Source of the DNA: Glaciimonas sp. PAMC28666
GTDB lineage: Bacteria > Pseudomonadota > Gammaproteobacteria > Burkholderiales > Burkholderiaceae_D
DNA: 64,000 bases
Direction: 5' to 3'
Assembly (NCBI RefSeq): GCF_016917355.1
Contig: NZ_CP070304.1
Coordinates: 4,836,001 to 4,900,000, forward strand
The notes below the pieces were generated by a model. The model saw nothing but the letters and a program-made list of their open reading frames with translations, was not told the origin of the DNA and searched no databases. This document shows, piece after piece, positions 9,753 through 18,014 of the stretch; the first letter of the stretch is position 1; each line of letters opens with the position of its first letter. The position numbers and the translations under genes were made by a program.

Positions 9753-9760
9753 ATTAGCGT

Positions 9761-9940
9761 ATGTGGACTCTGCTTTTACTTCCCTTTATCGGCCTGTTAT
9801 GGATTCCGTTCTATAATAGTGAGCTGCCGACGCTGTTCGGCTTTCCTTTCTTTTATTGGTATCAATTGTTGTGGGTCCCTGTGACCGCATTCCTGATTTG
9901 GATTGTTTACCAGCATGGACATGCCAAGGGAGAGGAATAA
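9761..9940 (+). CDS. DUF3311 small membrane protein, symporter partner
   Basis: 59 residues (MWTLLLLPFIGLLWIPFYN...). Two hydrophobic helices flank a short polar loop (NSELPTLFGFPFF), and the charged tail ends in AKGEE. This matches DUF3311, a short two-helix inner-membrane protein almost always encoded directly before an SSS-family symporter. Its stop codon overlaps the symporter start by one base (TAATG), which implies translational coupling. By analogy with other small subunits of solute:sodium symporters it may be an accessory subunit; that role is inferred. Confidence 0.85.
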   Translation: MWTLLLLPFIGLLWIPFYNSELPTLFGFPFFYWYQLLWVPVTAFLIWIVYQHGHAKGEE

Positions 9941-11436
9941 TGGACGGACAAATTCATTGGACCGCGCTAGCTGTCTTCGTTTTCTTTTTTGTTCTCGTCA
10001 CCGTAATGGGCTTTGCCGCATCGCGCTGGCAAACCGGTGGTAAAAAAAAGGAAGCACATCTCGACGAGTGGGGTTTAGGGGGCCGCAATTTCGGCACCTG
10101 GATCACCTGGTTTCTGGTGGGTGGCGATTTCTATACCGCTTACACGGTCATCGCCGTCCCTGCCCTTGTCTATGCTGTTGGTGCCTATGGATTCTTTGCA
10201 CTGCCTTATACCATTCTGGTCTATCCGATCGTCTTTATGATCATGCCGAAGCTTTGGCATGAGGCACAAAAAGCCGGTCATGTCACCGCCGCGGACGTCG
10301 TATATGGCCGCTACCAATCGCGCCCGCTCGAACTGGCCATCGCAGTGACCGGCGTCATGGCCACCATGCCCTACATCGCGCTACAACTGGTCGGGATGGA
10401 AGTCGTCATCAAGGCGCTAGGCCTGACCGGTGAGTTTCCACTGGCGGCGGCGTTCGTCATCCTTGCGTTATATACTTACAAGGCAGGATTGCGCGCCCCG
10501 GCATTGATTGCCTTCGTTAAGGACCTGATGATCTATATCGTGGTGCTGACGGCTGTGATACTGGTGCCCTCCAAACTTGGGGGCTATAGCAATGTGTTCC
10601 ATGCTGCGGGCGTCGCCTTCGCCGCAAAGGGTGGTGCCACGGGCCTGATCTTGCACCCGGCCCAGATGTTGCCCTATGCCAGTCTGGCGATCGGGTCTGC
10701 CTTGGCTGCGTTTATGTATCCGCACACATTGACCGGTATTTTTGCAGCCAAGAGTGCTGATACCATCCGCAAGAATGCTATTTTCCTACCTGCGTACACG
10801 GTGCTCTTAGGCCTGATTGCGTTGTTGGGTTACATGGCCTATGCAGCCAACCTTCCGATTAAAAACAACAACGACGTGGTCCCTGCGTTATTCAATGCCT
10901 TATTTCCGCCGTGGTTCGCTGGCTTTGCCTTCGCGGCGATTGCGATTGGTGCGCTGGTCCCGGCGGCGGTCATGTCAATTGGCGCAGCGAATCTGTTCAC
11001 GCGTAATTTCTGGAAAGCCTACGTACAGCCCGACGTGACGCCCGCTGGTGAGGCCAAGGTCGCCAAGATTGTGTCGTTGCTGGTGAAGGTCGGCGCGTTG
11101 GTATTCATCCTGTTTCTACCGACGAAATTTGCACTCGATCTGCAATTGTTGGGTGGAGTCTGGATTCTGCAAACCTTCCCTGCTGTAGTGTTCGGGCTAT
11201 TCTTCGGATGGTTCCGTGGTCCGGCACTATTGGTCGGATGGGCCGTGGGACTTGTCGGTGGTAGTTGGCTGGCATTTTCCGATGGCATCAAACCCGTCCA
11301 TACCTTTTTGCTTGGCGGCACGAATTTCACGATTTACACTGGTATCGTTGCGTTGGTCCTAAACATTTTGGTCGCATCTATCGTGCAACTTGCGCTCAGT
11401 AAAAAAGACAGTAACAACATACGTCCGGCAACCTAA
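9940..11436 (+). CDS. mctP: Solute:sodium symporter, MctP-like monocarboxylate permease
   Basis: 498 residues from the ATG that overlaps the preceding stop codon. It is a multi-pass inner-membrane protein with about 13 hydrophobic segments and the SSS-family pattern. The opening is LDEWGLGGRNFGTWITWFLVGGDFYTAYT, cited here for its GGRNFG and GGDFYTAYT motifs; PAAVMSIGAANLFTRNFWK lies near the middle of the second half. It resembles MctP of rhizobia, which imports lactate, pyruvate and related monocarboxylates, but the exact substrate cannot be read from sequence. The DUF3311 partner upstream is typical. A strong hairpin follows the stop codon. The nearby alpha-hydroxy-acid dehydrogenase operon fits hydroxy-acid use, though it is not in the same transcript. 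Confidence 0.85.
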   Translation: MDGQIHWTALAVFVFFFVLVTVMGFAASRWQTGGKKKEAHLDEWGLGGRNFGTWITWFLVGGDFYTAYTVIAVPALVYAVGAYGFFALPYTILVYPIVFMIMPKLWHEAQKAGHVTAADVVYGRYQSRPLELAIAVTGVMATMPYIALQLVGMEVVIKALGLTGEFPLAAAFVILALYTYKAGLRAPALIAFVKDLMIYIVVLTAVILVPSKLGGYSNVFHAAGVAFAAKGGATGLILHPAQMLPYASLAIGSALAAFMYPHTLTGIFAAKSADTIRKNAIFLPAYTVLLGLIALLGYMAYAANLPIKNNNDVVPALFNALFPPWFAGFAFAAIAIGALVPAAVMSIGAANLFTRNFWKAYVQPDVTPAGEAKVAKIVSLLVKVGALVFILFLPTKFALDLQLLGGVWILQTFPAVVFGLFFGWFRGPALLVGWAVGLVGGSWLAFSDGIKPVHTFLLGGTNFTIYTGIVALVLNILVASIVQLALSKKDSNNIRPAT

Positions 11437-11451
11437 ACGGCTGATAATATC

Positions 11452-11498
11452 CAGCGAAAGCGAACCTGATGCATCTTTAAGAAGCCTCGCTTTCGCTG
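11452..11498 (+). terminator. Hairpin terminator after the symporter gene
   Basis: CAGCGAAAGCGA (11452-11463) and TCGCTTTCGCTG (11487-11498) are perfect 12-bp inverted arms with a 23-nt loop, 15 bp after the stop codon. No long T-run follows, so the strength is uncertain. Confidence 0.6.
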
Positions 11499-11506
11499 TG
11501 TAACAC

Positions 11507-11539
11507 GGCAGTTACACGTCAGTTATACGGCAGTTACAC
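11507..11539. repeat. Short tandem repeat, 3 x 11 bp
   Basis: GGCAGTTACAC, GTCAGTTATAC and GGCAGTTACAC follow each other without gaps, directly after the terminator hairpin. A fourth, weaker copy (GCTGTGTAACAC) precedes them. It is one of six such intergenic repeats in the window. Confidence 0.75.
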
Positions 11540-11626
11540 GGCGGGATTTTTTAGCTGCCAGGAAAGCTGACCGCCGTCGGCCATAACGCATTGGCCCGGT
11601 TTTCCATAAATTCCACGAAATACACA

Positions 11627-12136
11627 ATGAACAACCCACGATCAATCGACAACGATCCTCTTTCCAACCGCGATCTGGCTTTGTTGCGCCAGGCGATCAC
11701 ATTATCGGAAGAATCCAGGCAAAGCGGCCGTCACCCGTTTGCCGCGTTGGTAGCAGACCAGGACGGTAACATCATCGTCACAGCGGGTAACAACTCGATG
11801 CCGCCGGAAGGCGATCCGACTCAACACGCAGAATTGGTTGTAGCGGCACGCGCCGCGCAGAAACTAAGCCCGGAGCAGTTGGCGAAGAGCACGCTCTATA
11901 CCAGCGCTGAGCCTTGCTGCATGTGCGCAGGGGCGATTTACTGGACCGGCATCGGCCGCGTGGTCTATGCATTGTCCGAGCATACTTTGCTAGGACTGAC
12001 CGGAGATCATCCGGAAAACCCGACTTTCTCGCTGCCATGTCGCGAAGTGTTTGCGCGTGGACAACGCAAGGTAACAGTAGTCGGGCCAATGCTGGAAGAT
12101 GAAGCGGCCAAACCGCATGAAGGATTTTGGAAATAA
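11627..12136 (+). CDS. Nucleoside/guanine deaminase-like zinc enzyme
   Basis: 169 residues from the ATG at 11627; a TTG 12 codons upstream is in frame but less likely. It belongs to the cytidine/deoxycytidylate deaminase fold, with zinc ligands HAE (in PTQHAELV) and PCxxC (in EPCCMCAGAIYW). Length and motifs resemble bacterial guanine deaminases and small nucleoside deaminases that hydrolyse amino groups on purines or pyrimidines. TadA-type tRNA deaminase is an alternative, but the tail (TGDHPENPTFSLPCREVF) is not TadA-like. It is a cytoplasmic protein transcribed towards the convergent nitroreductase gene. Confidence 0.82.
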   Translation: MNNPRSIDNDPLSNRDLALLRQAITLSEESRQSGRHPFAALVADQDGNIIVTAGNNSMPPEGDPTQHAELVVAARAAQKLSPEQLAKSTLYTSAEPCCMCAGAIYWTGIGRVVYALSEHTLLGLTGDHPENPTFSLPCREVFARGQRKVTVVGPMLEDEAAKPHEGFWK

Positions 12137-12241
12137 CTTCAAAAATGGTCAGACAAACTCGTTTTTTTGACGGGAATACCAGAGCGTTTGACATTCCCCT
12201 GTCAAAGCCAGGCGGCATTTGTTCTAAAGGTTATTCAACGG

Positions 12242-12937
12242 CTATTCCAGGAATTTCACGAACTCTGCAACAGGGACACGTTCGGTCACAAGTGAATTTT
12301 CAATCTTGCTCAAATCAGCAAACCCGAGCGACATTCCACATACAAACGTTTCGCTTTCGGGCAATTGCAGAACGTCGCTAATGACGCGATGGAACTGAGT
12401 GAAAGCTGCCTGCGGACAGGTGTCTAGCCCGCGCCCCCGCGCCGCAACCATGATGTTCTCCAGGAACATCCCATAATCGAGCCAGGAACCCTGCTCCATT
12501 GCGCTGTCTATTGTAAAAATAAGTCCAACCGGCGCATCGAAGAACGTGTAGTTACGACCAAGTTGCGTGTGCATCCCAAGCTTGTTATCACGCGTCAGTC
12601 CCAATAGCGCATAGAGATCCCAGCCGACTTTACGGCGTCGGTCAATATAGGGCGACACCCATTTTAGGGGATAGTAGCGATACGCCTGCTTGTGCTGGCT
12701 CGCTTCTTCGGGGTTGTTATGAACCTTTAGTATTTCTGCACAGAGCCGGTCTTTCGGGGCACCAGTAAGCACGTAAACCTTCCATGGCTGGATATTGGTG
12801 CCGGATGGCGCTCTGGCTGCCACCTCGAGAATTTTTTCAATATCCTCCCGCGCTACTGGCGTCGACAGAAAGGCACGTATCGAACGACGGGTGGTGATGG
12901 CCGCATCAACAATTTTTTGTTCTTTCGTTTCTATCAT
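12242..12937 (-). CDS. Nitroreductase-family FMN oxidoreductase
   Basis: 231 residues. It is a flavin-dependent NAD(P)H oxidoreductase of the nitroreductase superfamily; such enzymes reduce nitro groups, quinones or flavins, and the natural substrate is unknown here. The N-terminal RRSIRAFLSTPV and the following RAPSGTNIQPWKVYVL are the classical FMN-phosphate-binding motifs. The C-terminal part has a CPQAAFTQFH segment and an MSLGFAD stretch typical of the 220-230 residue subgroup. It is a single-gene unit, convergent with the deaminase gene. The 260 bp upstream (12938-13197) show no gene. Confidence 0.85.
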   Translation of the reverse strand: MIETKEQKIVDAAITTRRSIRAFLSTPVAREDIEKILEVAARAPSGTNIQPWKVYVLTGAPKDRLCAEILKVHNNPEEASQHKQAYRYYPLKWVSPYIDRRRKVGWDLYALLGLTRDNKLGMHTQLGRNYTFFDAPVGLIFTIDSAMEQGSWLDYGMFLENIMVAARGRGLDTCPQAAFTQFHRVISDVLQLPESETFVCGMSLGFADLSKIENSLVTERVPVAEFVKFLE

Positions 12938-13197
12938 GATCGTGGTCGGGCCGGTTGAACACGGCGTACTGACGGCGGCAGACAGGCTGTCCGCACAGCA
13001 GAACGAAGTGCAGAATGTGCGAAGCGCAGATTCTTAAAATACAGATGGCCGCGGTAGCAAGATTGTCCTTTGCGTTGCAGTCTCATCACCTCCAATTTCC
13101 TATCCACAAGATACACCATACGAAGAAAATCGGTGAAACAACGTTGATATCATCCCGTGCTGCTCGGGCATACCAAAATATTCCGTCGTTCCTTCAT

Positions 13198-14397
13198 CTA
13201 GGCTGCTGCGTACTTTACCGCCTGCTCGGGTCGCTCCAGATATTCCGTAGCGTTAAACAACAATTTTGCATTGATTTCTTCCGTCGAACGCGCTCCGCAC
13301 AGCTGCATTGTCCTGACTAATTCATCTTTTAAAATAGACAATGCACGGCTAGCACCGGCCTCCCCCGCGCACGCTGCGCCGAATAAGGTCGCCCGCCCAA
13401 GCAGCACGCCTTGCGCGCCCGTCGCCAGTGCTTTTACAACATCGCTACCGCGCCGCACCCCCCCATCCAGCAATACCGGGATGCGACCGTGGACTGCCGC
13501 GACCACAGCTGGCAGCGCATCGAACGTCGCCACCGCGCCGTCCAGCTGGCGTCCCCCGTGGTTGGAGACCACCAGAGCATCGCAACCCATATAGGCAAGG
13601 CGGCTTGCGTCCAAAGGGTTAAGCACGCCTTTGACGATCAACTTGCGTGGCCACGCATCACGGATTTTTTTGAGACTATCCCAGTTAAAGGACGCATCAT
13701 AATTACGCCCCACCGACGACGCAATTGCCGTCGAACTGGTGGCCTGAGCCTCGAGCCCTATCAGATTCTCCATCACTGGCATACCATATCTGATGATGTC
13801 CGAAAGCCACGCAGGATGGGTCCCGAAATCAAGCATGTTTTTAAGAGTAAAGCCGAACGGGATTGAAAAATCATTCCGATAATCCCGCTCACGCTTGCCA
13901 CCTACCGGCAGGTCGACAGTGATCATCAGAGCTTCGTAATCGGCGGCAAGCGCCCTGGCGATCAGTTTATCGAGGAACGGCTTGTTACGTAAAATATAGG
14001 CTTGGAACCACAGCCGGCCGGGCGCTGCATCTGCAATTTGTTCAATCGAGGCGGTCGCTGTGCTCGACAATGTATAAGGAATTCCTGCAGCGACAGCCGC
14101 ACGGGCAATAGCAATATCTCCCCCGCGCCAGCCAAAACCGACTGCCCCGGTCGGGGCGATTGCCATTGGCAATGCCGATGGCGCTCCCAGAATAATGGTC
14201 TTGGTATCAATGCGCGACACATCGTTTAAAATTTCAGGCATTAAACGGGCTCTCCGGAACGCTGCCATGTTATCGCACAGCGTTACCTCATCCTCGGCCC
14301 CACCATCGAAAAAGTCGAAGACAGCTCGCGGTAACCGTCGCTGAGCCGCACGCCGTAAATCTTCGATGGAATAAGCTTTGGCTACGTTATAAAACAT
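13198..14397 (-). CDS. FMN-dependent alpha-hydroxy-acid dehydrogenase (lactate/mandelate type)
   Basis: 399 residues. It oxidises an L-2-hydroxy acid to the 2-keto acid using FMN. The active-site signature SNHGGRQLDG (with the catalytic His) is present, as are the N-terminal FDFFDGGAEDE, PMAIAPTGAVGF and the phosphate-binding DGGVRRGSDVVKAL. There is no signal peptide; membrane-bound relatives (LldD, MdlB) have an internal membrane segment, and the region around DFGTHPAWLSDII could be equivalent. It is the last gene of the minus-strand catabolic operon, 90 bp after the Bug-protein gene, with a 5 x 12 bp repeat between them. The substrate is likely a hydroxy acid made by the upstream enzymes (inference). 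Confidence 0.88.
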   Translation of the reverse strand: MFYNVAKAYSIEDLRRAAQRRLPRAVFDFFDGGAEDEVTLCDNMAAFRRARLMPEILNDVSRIDTKTIILGAPSALPMAIAPTGAVGFGWRGGDIAIARAAVAAGIPYTLSSTATASIEQIADAAPGRLWFQAYILRNKPFLDKLIARALAADYEALMITVDLPVGGKRERDYRNDFSIPFGFTLKNMLDFGTHPAWLSDIIRYGMPVMENLIGLEAQATSSTAIASSVGRNYDASFNWDSLKKIRDAWPRKLIVKGVLNPLDASRLAYMGCDALVVSNHGGRQLDGAVATFDALPAVVAAVHGRIPVLLDGGVRRGSDVVKALATGAQGVLLGRATLFGAACAGEAGASRALSILKDELVRTMQLCGARSTEEINAKLLFNATEYLERPEQAVKYAAA

Positions 14398-14427
14398 ACT
14401 TATATCCAGTAAAAATACTATTAGGCG

Positions 14428-14487
14428 GATTGATAAACAGATTGATAGACAGTCTAATAGACCGACTAAAAGACCGATCGATAGACG
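14428..14487. repeat. Degenerate tandem repeat, 5 x 12 bp
   Basis: Five head-to-tail 12-mers, GATTGATAAACA, GATTGATAGACA, GTCTAATAGACC, GACTAAAAGACC and GATCGATAGACG, fill the gap exactly up to the stop codon of the Bug-protein gene (14488). Copies share the pattern G-T-AA-AGAC. They are too short and too degenerate for CRISPR. Confidence 0.8.
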
Positions 14488-15468
14488 TTATTCGGCCTTG
14501 ATGTGAGCCGCTTTGATCAAATCAGCCCATCGTTCATAATCACGCTTCAGATAAATAGTGAATTCCTGGGGTGAGTCGCCAACAATTACAGCACCCAATT
14601 TCTCAAGCTGAGCTTTCACTTCCGGCTTGGCAAGTGCCTTTACCATTGCGTCATTGAGCCGACTGACCACCGCAGGGGGAGTTTTGGCAGGTGCCAGCAG
14701 ACCTACCCACGGTGCTGTTTCCTCAAATCTTGGGAAGCCGACCTCTGACATGGTGGGTGAATCAGGAAACCTTGGCATTCTTGTTGCCGTCCCAACCGCC
14801 AAAATCTTCACCCGTTTTGCGGCGACATTCTCTGCCAGGCCGATGATCGGATAAAACATGAAATCCACCCGCCCAGCCATCACCTCCATCAATGCCGGTG
14901 CATTTCCCCTGAACGCTACGTGGACCATTTTGGTTTTGGCTTGCGCGGCGAGTAGCTCACCCGCAAGATGTCCGGAACCACCATTTCCGGAGGACGCAAA
15001 CGTCACTGCATCTGGATGCGATTGGGCTTTTTTTATCAGATCCTGCATCGACTTGAGCGGTGAATCGTAGGCTGTCACCGCGACCAAAGGCAAGGTTGCT
15101 GCATTCGATACCGGCACGAAGTCAATTTTTGGGTTGTAACCGGCCTGCACGCCAAGCAAAATTGGATTGACGTTGAGTCCCAGCGACGTAAATAAGAGGC
15201 TATACCCATCCGGGGCAGCACCCTTGATTTCCCGGGTGGCGATCATCGAACTTGCACCAGGTTTATTCTCAACATAAATTGATTGGCCCAGTACCGCTGA
15301 CATGTCTTTGGCTAATACCCTGGCAATGATATCTGTTGGCCCCCCTGCCGCAAAACCAACCAGCAGATGGATAGGTCTGTTCGGATAGTCAGAAGCCGCG
15401 AATGCTGGTGACGGTACGCTAGCGCACAACAATCCCGCTGCGATCACACCGTAAAGCGTATTTTTCAT
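14488..15468 (-). CDS. Bug-family periplasmic solute-binding protein (TctC-like)
   Basis: 326 residues from the ATG at 15468, which has AGGAG just upstream; an earlier in-frame start at 15507 has none. The signal peptide covers about residues 1-24 (AGLLCASVPSPAFA). The mature part starts with the Bug signature YPNRPIHLLVGFAAGGPTD and contains NKPGASSMIA and GGSGHLAGELLAAQA. Bug proteins are very numerous in Burkholderiales and bind carboxylates for TTT transporters. No TctA or TctB gene lies nearby, so it probably works with a membrane pair encoded elsewhere or as a sensor. Its place in the operon suggests it binds the operon's substrate. Confidence 0.9.
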   Translation of the reverse strand: MKNTLYGVIAAGLLCASVPSPAFAASDYPNRPIHLLVGFAAGGPTDIIARVLAKDMSAVLGQSIYVENKPGASSMIATREIKGAAPDGYSLLFTSLGLNVNPILLGVQAGYNPKIDFVPVSNAATLPLVAVTAYDSPLKSMQDLIKKAQSHPDAVTFASSGNGGSGHLAGELLAAQAKTKMVHVAFRGNAPALMEVMAGRVDFMFYPIIGLAENVAAKRVKILAVGTATRMPRFPDSPTMSEVGFPRFEETAPWVGLLAPAKTPPAVVSRLNDAMVKALAKPEVKAQLEKLGAVIVGDSPQEFTIYLKRDYERWADLIKAAHIKAE

Positions 15469-15497
15469 CAGAAGTCTCCTACCTGTTATTATGTATT

Positions 15498-15530
15498 TTT
15501 TACGCATCTTTTACGCATCTTTTACGTTAA
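15498..15530. repeat. Short tandem repeat, 3 x 11 bp
   Basis: TTTTACGCATC (15498-15508), TTTTACGCATC (15509-15519) and TTTTACGTTAA (15520-15530) lie in the gap between the FAH-hydrolase and Bug-protein genes. The first two copies are identical. Confidence 0.75.
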
Positions 15531-15543
15531 GGACTGCTGGTCG

Positions 15544-16470
15544 TCAGACGATCCGATGTTCCATCGTTCCTACACCTGTTACCTCGAAACGCAGCTGATC
15601 TCCCGGTTCGAGGTACTGCGGAGGTTGCCGGAACGCGCCAATTCCGGCAGGTGTACCCGTGCTGATAATGTCGCCAGGCTCTAATGTCATGTATTGGGAG
15701 ATATAGGCAATCAGCGTTGCGACCGGAAACAACATGTCTGCGGTATAACCGTGCTGCATGCGGCTACCATTTAGCCAGGTGGATACTTCAAGCGTCTGAG
15801 GATCAGGTATTTCGTCGCGGGTCACGATCCAGGGTCCCATCGGCGCAAAGCCGTCCATGCTTTTAGCGAACGTCGTCTGAGGTGGCGAAGTATCCAGCTG
15901 AAATTCACGCGCACTCAAATCATTCAGGATGGTGTAGCCCGCTACCAGGGAAAGTGCTTTGGCCTCAGGCACGTTTCTGCCATAGCCGCCGATGACAACG
16001 GCCAGTTCGACTTCAAAATCCAGTTTGGTGACGAGTTCCGGTCTGGGAACAGGCGCGCCCGGGGCCGTTACAGAAGAAGACGCCTTAAAAATAATGCGCG
16101 GGTGCTCGAATGGAGCAACGCCGGTTTCTTTAGCGTGGTCCGCATAGTTACGCCCCACTCCAATTATTTTTCCAGGGCGCGGGACTGGTGCGTATAACTG
16201 CACGTCCGCCAGCATATCCCACGTCAGCGCAGGATCTTTCAGCGCCAGCTGCACATGGCGTTGCAACGCCGCAATCGCAAAACTGCCGGATTGCAACCAG
16301 CGCATTATCCCGGATGCTGCAGGCCTGATCCCCGCGGCGGCGGTCTGACGGTGGGTTTCCTCCGATACAGGTAAAGCCGCCAGCCACGCGCTGACATCCA
16401 GAATCCGATCTTCAATCACGACGCCAGTGAGTACCGCGCTATTTTGCTTACGATAGGTAATCAGTTTCAT
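15544..16470 (-). CDS. Fumarylacetoacetate hydrolase (FAH) family protein
   Basis: 308 residues. FAH-family enzymes cleave or decarboxylate diketo acids, or act as hydratases, at a divalent metal site. The core motifs are IIGVGRNYADHAKE, the acidic metal ligands in KLDFEVELAVVIGG (E-V-E), GYTILNDLSAREFQ, and DIISTGTPAGIGA near the C-terminus. The N-terminal approximately 100 residues form the usual small domain. Its start overlaps the dioxygenase stop by 4 bp (ATGA). Such proteins commonly act on ring-cleavage products or pyruvate-containing diketones, so the operon probably degrades an aromatic or keto-acid compound (inference). Confidence 0.88.
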   Translation of the reverse strand: MKLITYRKQNSAVLTGVVIEDRILDVSAWLAALPVSEETHRQTAAAGIRPAASGIMRWLQSGSFAIAALQRHVQLALKDPALTWDMLADVQLYAPVPRPGKIIGVGRNYADHAKETGVAPFEHPRIIFKASSSVTAPGAPVPRPELVTKLDFEVELAVVIGGYGRNVPEAKALSLVAGYTILNDLSAREFQLDTSPPQTTFAKSMDGFAPMGPWIVTRDEIPDPQTLEVSTWLNGSRMQHGYTADMLFPVATLIAYISQYMTLEPGDIISTGTPAGIGAFRQPPQYLEPGDQLRFEVTGVGTMEHRIV

Positions 16471-17348
16471 GCTTTAACATCTCCAAAATAACGGGTGGCA
16501 GCTACCTGACAACGCTTGATGTAACGGTGCTCGTCGCGACGGTAATCGGCAACGGCATTATGTAGCGTTCCCATGTTGTCCCACATCAAGACATCGCCCA
16601 CACTCCAGCGATGTCGATATTGATATTTGAGTTGCAACTGATGTTCAAACAAAAATGCCAGAACGCGGTCGCTTTCTTCCTCTGGCAGTTCATTGATGCG
16701 CATCGAGTAACCGGGGTTAGCGTAAAGAACGTTTTTGCGCGTAATCGGATGCTTCAAAAACACCGGATGCGAGACCGGCGGTTTGGCCTGGCGTTGTGCA
16801 GCGCTCAGCGGTGGCCGCGAACTGCCTTTTTCCAATCGCATCTTATCCCAAAACTTGGCGAAATCGTGTGTGATCGTCATGCCATCGAGTGTGGCCTTCA
16901 AGTGTTCCGGGAGGTCTTCATAGGCCGCGTGCATATTACAAAACTCGGTATTACCAAGCGGTTCGCCATCTCTATGTGGAACCTCAAGGGCATACAATAC
17001 GTTGGTGAATGCGATCATGTTGCTATATGACATATCCGTGTGCCAGTCCTGACCGGCATCGCTCAACCCCAGCGGTTTGCCGTCTGAATCAACTTTATTG
17101 GAGAGAATCATAAGTTGCGGTAAGCCCGGCTCCTGATAAGCATTAGCGACATTGACTTCCAGACGCCCAAAACGCGCCGCGAAATCACACAGCTGTGCAG
17201 AGGTCAGGTTCTGCTCTGGATAGCTAAGAACGCCGTATTGTCCGAGGGCTTGCTCAAGCACTTCAAATTGCGCATCGGACAGCGGCTGGGATAGGTCGAT
17301 ACCTTCAACGCGCGCACCAAGTATTTTTCCGCTTTCGACAAAATTCAT
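16467..17348 (-). CDS. TauD/TfdA-family 2-oxoglutarate-dependent dioxygenase
   Basis: 293 residues. It is a non-haem Fe(II) enzyme that hydroxylates a substrate while converting 2-oxoglutarate to succinate. The iron-binding HxD is in DWHTDMSY, the distal His in TLHNAVADYR, and the 2-oxoglutarate-binding Arg in HRYIKRCQV. The N-terminal GARVEGIDLSQPL matches the family opening. Substrates in this family include taurine, 2,4-D and other aryl-oxy or sulfonated acids; the actual one is unknown. It overlaps neighbours on both sides by 4 bp, so it sits in the centre of a translationally coupled operon. Confidence 0.9.
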   Translation of the reverse strand: MNFVESGKILGARVEGIDLSQPLSDAQFEVLEQALGQYGVLSYPEQNLTSAQLCDFAARFGRLEVNVANAYQEPGLPQLMILSNKVDSDGKPLGLSDAGQDWHTDMSYSNMIAFTNVLYALEVPHRDGEPLGNTEFCNMHAAYEDLPEHLKATLDGMTITHDFAKFWDKMRLEKGSSRPPLSAAQRQAKPPVSHPVFLKHPITRKNVLYANPGYSMRINELPEEESDRVLAFLFEHQLQLKYQYRHRWSVGDVLMWDNMGTLHNAVADYRRDEHRYIKRCQVAATRYFGDVKA

Positions 17349-17815
17349 AACTGTTTCTCCATTTTTGAAGACTGGATTGCCGTCTCGGGAAGGATAAATT
17401 CAAATTCAGGCGTAAGCGTTAGTTCTGCTATATTCCAAACGCCTGCAGTCTGTTGTAACGTGGCCCGCACGACGGATAGGCGCAGCGCCTGGGTAATATT
17501 CACGGCGCCGACATGTAACGTGCCATCGTCAAATCGATAGGCCGTCATATACGCTACAAATTGCACCGCAACTGGCGACGTCGATGTAATAAAACCGTTG
17601 GTGATGACATGCCGAATGCGCTGCGTGGCTGATCTTTGCAGCATCGCTTGCAATATTTGCGCGCGACCAGTGAGGATTTGCCCCTGCCTATGCCATTTTC
17701 CTTCGGGTGCAAAAAGCACAATGAGATCGTCGTTTCTCGACTCGTCCAGATAATAAAATAGTTGATGTATGAGTTGAGTAGACTCCGACAAAGTGTGAAG
17801 CGAATCCATCGTCAT
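17345..17815 (-). CDS. NTF2-like (SnoaL/ring-hydroxylase beta-like) small protein
   Basis: 156 residues from the ATG at 17815, which follows a GGGGA at good spacing; a GTG 15 codons upstream (17860) is in frame. It fits the SnoaL-like NTF2 fold: an N-terminal helix (STQLIHQLFYYLDESRND) followed by LIVLFAPEGKWHRQGQILTGR and beta strands with IRHVITNGFI. Members are small isomerases, dehydratases or subunits of aromatic dioxygenases. It is the first gene of the operon and overlaps the dioxygenase gene by 4 bp. A role on the same substrate as the dioxygenase is inferred. Confidence 0.75.
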   Translation of the reverse strand: MTMDSLHTLSESTQLIHQLFYYLDESRNDDLIVLFAPEGKWHRQGQILTGRAQILQAMLQRSATQRIRHVITNGFITSTSPVAVQFVAYMTAYRFDDGTLHVGAVNITQALRLSVVRATLQQTAGVWNIAELTLTPEFEFILPETAIQSSKMEKQL

Positions 17816-17863
17816 GCGTTGTTTCCCCGTGGTTGGCTGCTTGGATTGTCTTATTCGCACTTA

Positions 17864-17885
17864 TAACGCGTTCGAGAAATCGTTA
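17864..17885. promoter_or_regulatory. Candidate LysR-type operator in the divergent promoter
   Basis: TAACG (17864-17868) and CGTTA (17881-17885) are inverted with a 12-bp spacer, between the divergent lysR gene and the catabolic operon. Position and interrupted dyad fit a LysR site, but 5-bp arms are weak evidence. Confidence 0.3.
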
Positions 17886-17976
17886 AGCGCAACTGATCGA
17901 TGGCAGCGAATATTCTACCCCCTCGTATTTGATCCAGATAGAATCCAATAGGGAACATATTGTTCTCATTTCTGAA

Positions 17977-18006
17977 ACAAAAACAAACACGAATACAAAT
18001 ACAAAG
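17977..18006. repeat. Hexamer tandem repeat, 5 x 6 bp
   Basis: ACAAAA, ACAAAC, ACGAAT, ACAAAT and ACAAAG run head to tail and end 8 bp before the lysR start codon. They lie in the lysR leader, so copy-number change could alter lysR expression. Confidence 0.7.
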
Positions 18007-18014
18007 AGACACAG

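Noticed and set aside
14428-14487. Possible CRISPR array
   Set aside because: Units are 12 bp, contiguous and without spacers, and no cas genes are present.
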